From positions 1-18,057 of the forward strand of contig JAEDMA010000015.1 of the NCBI GenBank assembly GCA_016295005.1: a stretch of DNA of 18,057 nt, in the 5' to 3' direction. Below are positions 8,461 to 15,200 of this stretch, piece after piece. Numbering within the stretch: the first letter of the stretch is position 1; each line of letters begins with the position of its first letter. The notes beneath the pieces are model-generated. The model saw only the letters and a list, made by a program, of their open reading frames with translations. It ran no database searches and was not told where the DNA came from. The position numbers and the translations under genes are program-made. The stretch is from Christensenellaceae bacterium. Its GTDB lineage: Bacteria > Bacillota > Clostridia > Christensenellales > Borkfalkiaceae.

Positions 8461-8490
8461 AGTTTATCATAGAACAACGTTAAGTGTCAA
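8461..8490 (-). promoter_or_regulatory. Promoter of the ABC exporter operon
   Basis: TTGACA (8485-8490) is followed by an 18-nt spacer and TAAACT (8461-8466), with a TG dinucleotide one base before the -10 (extended -10 form). It lies directly downstream of the pyrG terminator and about 20 nt upstream of the ATPase start. Confidence 0.75.
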
Positions 8491-8505
8491 CGCAAAACGC
8501 ATTTT

Positions 8506-8538
8506 AAAAAAATCGGTTACGATAAAATTCGTAACCGA
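8506..8538 (-). terminator. Intrinsic terminator of the glnA-ANTAR-pyrG operon
   Basis: A perfect 10-bp stem, TCGGTTACGA/TCGTAACCGA (8513-8538), has a 6-nt loop and is followed on the minus strand by seven T (8512-8506). It starts 9 nt after the pyrG stop codon and ends just before the ABC operon promoter. Confidence 0.95.
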
Positions 8539-8547
8539 CGTATGATT

Positions 8548-10152
8548 TTATTTATTTTTTCTTTTCAACGAATGTTTTACAAGACCTAAAAACAACGGAT
8601 GCGGTTTATTCGGGCGGCTCTTGAATTCAGGGTGAAATTGAACGCCCACGAAAAAATCGCAAGAAGGATTTTCGATGGTTTCGACTATGTATCCGTCGGG
8701 CGAAGTTCCGCCTATCGTTAAACCTTTTTCCGTAATAATATCGCGGTATTCGTTATTGAATTCGTAACGATGACGATGTCTTTCGAAAATTTCTTCTTTA
8801 TCGTAACATTCGTAAAGTTTCGTGCCTTTTTTAACTTTGCAAGGATACGCCCCAAGTCTTAAAGTACCGCCCTTATTAACGTTATCGTTCTGGTCGGGCA
8901 AAAAGTCTATTACCTTGTGTTTACTGTAAGAATCGAATTCTCCTGAATCCGCATCGGCAAGACCGCAAACGTTTCTCGCAAATTCTATAACGGCAGTCTG
9001 CATACCTAAACATATGCCGAGATAAGGAACGTTGTTTTCTCTCGCGTATTTAGCCGTGATAATTTTACCTTCGATACCGCGATTCCCGAATCCGCCGGGG
9101 ACAAGTATTCCGTCGGCGTTTTTCAAAACTTCTTTAACGTTGTCTTCTGTAATGGTTTCACTGTCAACCCACAAAACGTTGACTTTCGCTCCGCTCCAGT
9201 AACCTGCGTGGCGCAAGGCTTCCGCAACGGACAGATACGCGTCGTGTAACGCAACGTATTTACCGACAATCGCGATATTGACTTCCTGATGAAGATTTTT
9301 AATCTTTTCGACCATGTGTTCCCATTCGGTCAAATCGGGTTTACCGGCGTCGATACCGAGCCTTTTACATACGACTTCGGAAAAATTATTCTTTTCGAGC
9401 ATTAACGGCGCTTCGTACAAAACCGGTAAAGTAATGTTTTCGATTACGCACTCTTCTTTTACGTTACAGAAAAGAGATAACTTTTTAAATATGTTTTTTT
9501 CGAGAGGCTCGTCGCAACGCAAAATTAAAATATCGGGATTTATTCCCATTCCCTGTAATTCTTTTACGGAGTGTTGCGTAGGTTTGCTTTTATGCTCATC
9601 GCTTCCGGAAAGGAACGGCACGAGCGTAACGTGAATAAACAAGCTGTTTTCTCTGCCGACTTCAAGGGAAACCTGTCTAACGGCTTCTATAAACGGCTGG
9701 GACTCTATATCTCCTATTGTTCCGCCGATTTCGGTTATTACGATATCGGCGTCGGTTTCTCTGCCGACTTTATAAATGAAATCTTTTATTTCGTTGGTTA
9801 TATGCGGAATTATCTGTACGGTAGACCCTAAATATTCGCCACGACGTTCTTTATTTAAAACGTTCCAAAAAACTTTGCCTGTAGTGAGATTACTGAATTT
9901 ATTAAGATTTTCGTCAATGAATCTTTCATAGTGTCCGAGATCGAGATCCGTTTCGGCGCCGTCTTCGGTAACGTAAACTTCGCCGTGTTGGTAAGGACTC
10001 ATCGTTCCGGGGTCAACGTTGATATAGGGGTCGAGTTTTTGCGCGGCGACTTTTAACCCCCTTGCTTTAAGCAATCTACCGAGCGATGCGGCCGTAATAC
10101 CTTTTCCTAAACCAGAAACGACTCCGCCTGTAACGAATATGTATTTCTTCAT
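8548..10152 (-). CDS. pyrG: CTP synthase PyrG
   Basis: This cytoplasmic enzyme makes CTP from UTP and ATP using the amide nitrogen of glutamine. From ATG 10152 it has 534 residues, the normal length. The amidoligase domain starts with FVTGGVVSGLGKGI (6-19) and carries QKLDPYINVDPGTM (38-51), the UTP/ATP site motif EIGGTIGDIESQPF (141-154) and SDEHKSKPTQHS (184-195). The class I glutamine amidotransferase domain has PGGFGNRG (352-359), the nucleophile Cys381 in GICLGMQ, and His507/Glu509 in QFHPEF, so the triad is complete. The AGGAG site overlaps the stop codon of the ANTAR gene and only 10 nt separate the two genes, so pyrG is cotranscribed and probably translationally coupled. No pyrG-specific leader such as the one known in Bacillus subtilis is present. 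Confidence 0.98.
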   Translation of the reverse strand: MKKYIFVTGGVVSGLGKGITAASLGRLLKARGLKVAAQKLDPYINVDPGTMSPYQHGEVYVTEDGAETDLDLGHYERFIDENLNKFSNLTTGKVFWNVLNKERRGEYLGSTVQIIPHITNEIKDFIYKVGRETDADIVITEIGGTIGDIESQPFIEAVRQVSLEVGRENSLFIHVTLVPFLSGSDEHKSKPTQHSVKELQGMGINPDILILRCDEPLEKNIFKKLSLFCNVKEECVIENITLPVLYEAPLMLEKNNFSEVVCKRLGIDAGKPDLTEWEHMVEKIKNLHQEVNIAIVGKYVALHDAYLSVAEALRHAGYWSGAKVNVLWVDSETITEDNVKEVLKNADGILVPGGFGNRGIEGKIITAKYARENNVPYLGICLGMQTAVIEFARNVCGLADADSGEFDSYSKHKVIDFLPDQNDNVNKGGTLRLGAYPCKVKKGTKLYECYDKEEIFERHRHRYEFNNEYRDIITEKGLTIGGTSPDGYIVETIENPSCDFFVGVQFHPEFKSRPNKPHPLFLGLVKHSLKRKNK

Positions 10153-10159
10153 AAGCAAT

Positions 10160-10164
10160 CTCCT
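10160..10164 (-). promoter_or_regulatory. Ribosome binding site deciding the pyrG start
   Basis: AGGAG lies 7 nt before ATG 10152 and overlaps the TAG stop of the upstream ANTAR gene. This favours ATG 10152 over the TTG two codons upstream. Confidence 0.85.
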
Positions 10165-10741
10165 AATTATTATATGTTTTTATTATGTCATAGGCAATAA
10201 CAGATTTTTTTACGCACCTGTCCATCGCTTGTTTTTCTATATATTTATGTGCTTCTTCTTCGGTAAAAGAAAGTTTTGTTATCAGAAGAAGTTTTGCCCT
10301 GCCTATAAGTTTTATTTCTTCCATTTTTTCTTTTAGCGATTCCGTTTTTCTAATCGTATTTTTTAATCTTTCTCTTACGGCAAACGCTAAAGAAATGCCC
10401 TGCGTAAACATCTGTGAAGTTATGGGTTTCGATAAGCAAAGTACCCCTGTTTTCCCCATAGAAAAAGACACTTGTTCAAACAATTCCGATTTGACGAGCA
10501 ATATAACGCCCGAGCAAGAATCTTTTACGATGTTTTCAGCGAGTTCGTCTCCGAACTGATCTTTAAGAGGCGCATTTATAATTACCGCGTCATATTCTTT
10601 TTCGTTTAGCAGTTTTTGCGCGTCCGCGCCCGAAAAAACAGTTTCGGTTAAACAGGACGAATCGATATTTTTCTCAAAAAAATCGAAGCATTTATCCGAC
10701 GACGAAACAATTAAAACCCTTTTACCGTAATATTTCGTCAT
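10163..10741 (-). CDS. ANTAR-domain regulator with degenerate receiver domain (putative transcription antiterminator)
   Basis: This 192-residue protein has a response-regulator-like N-terminal domain (about 7-122), a short coiled coil (about 127-145) and a C-terminal ANTAR domain (about 143-190). The ANTAR core shows IGRAKLLLITKL, EEEAHKYIEKQAMD and VIAYDII. ANTAR proteins such as AmiR, NasR and EutV bind paired hexaloop hairpins in nascent RNA and prevent termination. The receiver keeps the conserved Lys105 (SKPI), but the phosphoacceptor position is Asn56 (VIINAPL) and the N-terminal acidic pair is absent (VSSSD). Classical phosphorylation therefore looks unlikely. The ATG overlaps the glnA stop (ATGA) and pyrG follows 10 nt later. 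A similar regulator next to glnA is described in Clostridium saccharobutylicum, so control of nitrogen genes through leader RNA is the likely job (inference). Confidence 0.87.
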   Translation of the reverse strand: MTKYYGKRVLIVSSSDKCFDFFEKNIDSSCLTETVFSGADAQKLLNEKEYDAVIINAPLKDQFGDELAENIVKDSCSGVILLVKSELFEQVSFSMGKTGVLCLSKPITSQMFTQGISLAFAVRERLKNTIRKTESLKEKMEEIKLIGRAKLLLITKLSFTEEEAHKYIEKQAMDRCVKKSVIAYDIIKTYNN

Positions 10742-11901
10742 AATCCCAAACTTTTTAACGCCTTGTCGGAAAGAACGCTTTTAATAAACTTACTTTTTCC
10801 TGCAACTTTCCGCGCGGATTCCAAATTATTCGGTAAGCACGATTTTCTAACTTTGTTTAGTTTAAGACTATTCTCCACACCGTAAATACCGGCGTAAATA
10901 ACGAGAGCGTAAACGAGATATACGTTCGCAGAAGCGTCGGGAGAACGGAGTTCAAATCTTTTTTCACCGTTGGTAGAAGGAATCCTAATCAACGCGGTAC
11001 GATTTTCGCTGCCGCAGAAAATGTCTTTCGGCGCTTTCATTTCACCGAGTCTTTCGTATGAATTTTCGGTCGGATTAAAGAAGTATGTCATTTCTTCGGA
11101 TTTATCCAAAACGCCCGCAACGAAAGACTCAAAAACGTCTTTTCCATCGGAAGTTTTAACGGATACGTTGACATGCATTCCGTTACCGCTTTCGTTTTTT
11201 ATCGGTTTAGGACTGAAATCCGCCCATAATCCGTTTTTATATGCTACGTTTTCGGCCGCGTTCTTAAATACGACAGCATGATCGGCGGAAGATACGGGAT
11301 CGGAATATTTAAAATCAATTTCATTTTGCCCGGGACCTTCTTCGTGATGAGAACGCTCGGGATTCAACCCCATTTCTTCTATGGTAAGACATATCTCACG
11401 GCGTACGTTTTCGCATTTGTCTTCGGGTGAAACGTCCATATATCCGGCATTATCGTAAGGAACGTTGGTTTTGTCACCATTTTCGTCAAGTCTGAAAAGG
11501 TAGAATTCAAATTCCGAACCGAAATAGCAAGATACCCCTTTTTCTTCCGCATATTTAACTGCGTTTTTTAATACCGTACGCATATCGAGTTCGTATGAGG
11601 AACCGTCGGCGCGTTTTATGTCGCAAAAAAGCCTTAAAACTTTTCCGCGCGACGGATTCCATGGCATTAACGTTGCCGTGGAAGTATCAGGAAAAAGGAA
11701 CAAGTCCGATTTTTCGGGGCTTTCAAAATTTCTGATGGCAGAGCCGTCGAAAGAAACGCCCTTAACGTACGCTTTTTCTGCTTCCGAAGCCATAACCGAC
11801 ATATTTTTTAGTCTGCCCTGTAAATCGCAAAAAGACAATCTTAAAAATTTAACGTCTTCATCGTTAATATAATCGTTTATATCTTTAAATGATTGCGCCA
11901 T
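10738..11901 (-). CDS. glnA: Glutamine synthetase family protein, short and divergent (type I-like)
   Basis: This 387-residue member of the GS-I family would ligate ammonia to glutamate with ATP in the cytoplasm. Visible motifs are LSFCDLQGRLK (22-32), FDGSAI (51-56, including the ammonium-site Asp52), metal ligands in GSEFEF (128-133) and HHEEGPGQNEID (185-196), GNGMHVNV (239-246), NSYERLG (280-286), NRTALIRIP (300-308) and FELRSPD (316-322). Bacillus-type enzymes have about 444 residues; the C-terminal part after residue 340 is shortened here. The catalytic-flap motif YEAP reads MKAP (288-291), replacing the conserved Glu by Lys. Other departures are FSPKP for FMPKP and PDASAN for PDPxAN. 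ATG 11901 is chosen over a TTG 27 nt upstream because AAGGAG lies 5 nt before it. Alternatives are a gamma-glutamyl-amine ligase or a GS-like regulator. Confidence 0.85.
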   Translation of the reverse strand: MAQSFKDINDYINDEDVKFLRLSFCDLQGRLKNMSVMASEAEKAYVKGVSFDGSAIRNFESPEKSDLFLFPDTSTATLMPWNPSRGKVLRLFCDIKRADGSSYELDMRTVLKNAVKYAEEKGVSCYFGSEFEFYLFRLDENGDKTNVPYDNAGYMDVSPEDKCENVRREICLTIEEMGLNPERSHHEEGPGQNEIDFKYSDPVSSADHAVVFKNAAENVAYKNGLWADFSPKPIKNESGNGMHVNVSVKTSDGKDVFESFVAGVLDKSEEMTYFFNPTENSYERLGEMKAPKDIFCGSENRTALIRIPSTNGEKRFELRSPDASANVYLVYALVIYAGIYGVENSLKLNKVRKSCLPNNLESARKVAGKSKFIKSVLSDKALKSLGL

Positions 11902-12021
11902 AGTTTCTCCTTCGTTATCAAACCGCAAACAGATTGTTAATCGTGGGGTTGCCGTTAAATGAAAAAAGAGCGAAGAAGACCCTTAAAAAACGAATTAAAG
12001 ACCCCGTTGCCCTTTTTTTAC
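11902..12021 (-). ncRNA. glnA 5' leader RNA, candidate regulatory element
   Basis: Counting from the promoter, the leader is about 120 nt. Near its 5' end, AAGGGC/GUCUUU (11997-12014) can form a 6-bp stem, two of whose pairs are G-U, closing the hexaloop AACGGG. That loop has A at position 1 and G at position 4, as in known ANTAR-target loops. A T-run (11985-11990) follows about 6 nt later, and a second T-run lies near 11962-11967. Two related GC-rich blocks, GGGCAACGGGGTC (12000-12012) and CGGCAACCCC (11945-11954), could pair over five bases (GGGGT/ACCCC). I could not find a clear second A1/G4 hexaloop, so assignment to the ANTAR target class is tentative. Confidence 0.35.
11907..11912 (-). 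promoter_or_regulatory. Ribosome binding site deciding the glnA start
   Basis: AAGGAG lies 5 nt before ATG 11901. The in-frame TTG at 11928 would place this site inside the coding region and has no comparable site of its own. Confidence 0.9.
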
Positions 12022-12027
12022 TTTCGA

Positions 12028-12057
12028 ATTATATCACCGAAAAAAATGTTATGTCAA
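12028..12057 (-). promoter_or_regulatory. Promoter of the glnA-ANTAR-pyrG operon
   Basis: A perfect TTGACA (12052-12057) and a perfect TATAAT (12028-12033) are separated by 18 nt. Transcription should start near 12021. The match is the best in the window and predicts strong vegetative-sigma transcription, which would suit a gene controlled after initiation by termination or antitermination. Confidence 0.9.
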
Positions 12058-12103
12058 TGATTTTTTAAAAACTTTTTTCTTCAAGCAATTATTTTTTATA
12101 AAT

Positions 12104-12126
12104 AAGCAAAAAACAAGTTTTTGCTT
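12104..12126. repeat. AT-rich inverted repeat upstream of the glnA promoter
   Basis: AAGCAAAAA and TTTTTGCTT form a perfect 9-bp inverted repeat with a 5-nt centre, about 47 bp upstream of the glnA -35 box. It could be a protein-binding site or a remnant terminator of the upstream gene. The rest of 12058-12208 is AT-rich sequence in which I see no gene. Confidence 0.4.
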
Positions 12127-12208
12127 TATCGGAAAACTATTTAATCAGTGATTGTTGACCTAATTTAATAATAATATATAAAATTTGCCGACGTACGTTT
12201 TTATTAAA

Positions 12209-12248
12209 TAATTCTGCCGCTTATCCCGAAAGAAAAGCGGCAGAATTA
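12209..12248 (-). terminator. Probable terminator of the large lipoprotein gene
   Basis: A perfect 14-bp stem (TAATTCTGCCGCTT with its complement, 12-nt loop) starts 4 nt after the lipoprotein stop codon. The sequence after it on the minus strand is ATTTAATAAAAA, a poor T-tract, so termination may be incomplete or the hairpin may mainly protect the 3' end. Confidence 0.65.
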
Positions 12249-12252
12249 AAAA

Positions 12253-15200
12253 TCAATCGTTTAATTCCGTAAATTCTGAAATAACGGTTTTGTCGTTTGA
12301 AAGTTTGAACGAGTACTTTTTCCCGCCCGCCTTAATAACGTAAGAGTCGGCGTCCACGTCGTAGTTGGTTTCGGTGACAAGGTAAACCTTATCCTTGATA
12401 GTCAAAAGAACCACGTTACCGTCGCCGTCAGCCTCAAAGAATATTTCTCCGTCTTCGGTGTACGCAACTATCATTACGTTCTCGGTTACGACTACCGCTT
12501 TATAAGTTGCGAGAATATTTTTATTATCCCCTATTTCCGTGTCGGAGTTGAGAGTGTACGCTATATTGTAATAAATAGAAGATGTTACCTTTCCGTCGGT
12601 TAACGTTCTGGAAATAAATCTTATAGTACTTCTGTCACCCGATATGATGGCGCCGCTGTACGGAATTTCGGTGCCGTTTTTATAAAGTTTTATATAACGA
12701 ATCGACCCCGCTGAAATATTCTCGTTATCAGATACGATTACTCGCTCGGTTTCAACTTGATATCCGTTCTCATCGATTAACGTTTCCGTTCTCGAAAGAT
12801 AATAAACGTAATATCCGAAAGTGTTTCTGTATGCGGAATGCTTCATAAATCCGAACACCAGACTGTAATCGTAACCGTCCTGTCCTTTGATACGAATGAG
12901 ATACAGAGACTTCTCTGAATCATACTCGAACGACACGTTTTCGACAGTAAGAATGTTCCCTAACGAATCATAAAAGCCGGAACCTTCGCCGAATTCCGCA
13001 GAAACATAACTCGATTCTACTTCGCCGTTAATATCGTAAACATAATTTACCGAAATGGTACCTATTTCGTTTTTATAATTGGAGGCATATCCTGCGCCGT
13101 AGTTAACGTACGCCTTATAATAATTATCAAGATACTTGTAAGCCATAGCCGAAACGACGCCTTTCATGGCGGTTATCTTATACGTACTTAAACTCGTTCC
13201 GCTACTTTCCCCTTTATAGGAAATCTCTATATCGAAAACGTAAGTTCCCACGACGAGATATAATTTTGTATCGTTGTTCTCGTCAACTTCTCTTCTTATT
13301 ACGGCACTATAATTTTTACCGCATATTCTCACCGCGCCGGTTACTTTAAATTCAGTATTTCCGTTCGGAGCGAACGTCAGAGTTTCAAGCGGAAACTTGG
13401 AAGATGATCCCGAAACCAAGGTTACGGGATAATCGTTTTTACCGTCTTCCAAGCGATTGAATTTTATTGACCATCCGCTGTTTTCGTAATAAACATTATT
13501 ATTATACGTTACAGTCTTTTCGAATTTACCGAAATTTTCGACGCTAAAACCGTATTTGCCTGCCGTACCGCTCGTATCGTCTTTTTTATAAACGATTACG
13601 TTGCCTCCTTTATCGACGTCGTAGTAACAGTAATCTTTACCGTTAAATATTGCAAAACCGCTTTGCGAGAATAATAACGAATCTAACTTTTCGGTATAAT
13701 AAGCTTTTTCACTGAACTTAACCGGATTAGCCCATCCGTCGCTCGTATTATATCTGTAAATACACGAATTATTTTCGTCCGCATCCTGGTAATAGAGTAA
13801 ATTTTCCGTAATAAGAACGTACTTACCGGTACGTTTATTTCCGTCGTTATCGATTTTAATCGCCCCGCCGGCATTATCGAGAATCAAGATAGACCAGTCT
13901 TCGGTATTTACGAACGTACGTTTTATTTCTTCGTGAAGAATTATAAGTTCACCGTAAGTCTCTTCGTTATAAATGTATTTATTGTCTCCTAATGCGAATT
14001 CGCCTTTTATATCGGTATTACCGTTTTTAAGCGTAAACGCTATGCTATCGTTATTTCTGGAATAGGTTCCTTCCCCAACGTAATTACGAGAACCGTCCGC
14101 ATTTAACGTAAACGTTTTTATTACGGAGTATCCGTCAAGCTCGTAAAATTTATCATATAACGAAACCCCGTTGTCGGTATTTAAATAAACGCCGTATTCG
14201 TCGCCTTTAATCGTAAAGTTATTACCAATAAAATCGAAGAAGCGAGTGATTCCGTCGACGTTCATTTTTACGCAATTTTCGTTTACCCTGAAATATCTGC
14301 CGCCGTAAACTTTATTATCGACGTCGGTAAACTGCGCGTAATAACCGAATCCGTCGAGGATAAGCGTTCCGCTAACCGCGTGGTACGTATTGTCTTCGCT
14401 GTTTTCGGAAACTGCGAAAAGATTATCGGTAGTTGTAGAGAGTCTGATAAACTCAAAAACAACCCGACCATCATTCGATGTAAATTTATAGATTTTCGCG
14501 CCGAATTCCGTTGTTCTCGTCGTTTCGGCAAACGAACCGTTTATTTCACCGTTTGCTTTGGAATAATATACGCCCGTACCTGTTCCATTGACGACGATAT
14601 ATTCGCTTTCGTCAATTTTGCCGTCGGAATTATATTTCAATGCGCGATAAGGTTCGTTAACAAGTTTAATAAACGATTTATCGTCTTTTAATTCAAAAAT
14701 GGTTTTTTCGGAATTATTCGCTCCTGTATAAAGAGTTAAGACTTTTTCTTTTACGCTTGCGGTTCCGTACAAGTATTTATTTTCCGTGGCATATACCGCA
14801 AGATCAGATATAACGGTAAGAGTTTCTTTTTCGTCAGACGAAAAATACTTTTCACCGAGTTCAACCGTATCGGTTGTTGTCGAGTAACTATACCAATAAG
14901 AAACGTTAAGAGAAACCGAACCTATAGTTGCCGTGCCGAAATAACATTCGGCAGACTGAACTTTGGTTATATCAAAAGGTATATCGGTTACGCTCTGTAA
15001 GTTTTCCGACGAAGCAAAACTTTCGGCTCTATACACGGTTCTTCCCGTTTTTTGGTCGTAAGTATAGTTTCCGCTTGAAACAAAAACGTGTTTTCCGGAA
15101 TCGGTATAACCATATAAGGAAGCCTTGCCGGTTTCGCCGTCGTCTATAACTATAAGCGGAGTGTAAAGCGCGCCGTCTGCGCTCTTATAATAATATTCTT

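Noticed and set aside
8442..8477. Longer ABC ATPase start at TTG 8477
   Set aside because: It would put the -10 box and ribosome binding site inside the coding region; homologues begin near MLKIENLTKKYG.
11902..11928. Longer glnA start at TTG 11928
   Set aside because: The AAGGAG site lies between this TTG and ATG 11901 and is correctly spaced only for the ATG.
12155..12182. Promoter-like TTGACC-N16-TATAAA on the plus strand
   Set aside because: It lies in very AT-rich sequence and points into the antisense of the lipoprotein gene, with no plus-strand gene to serve.
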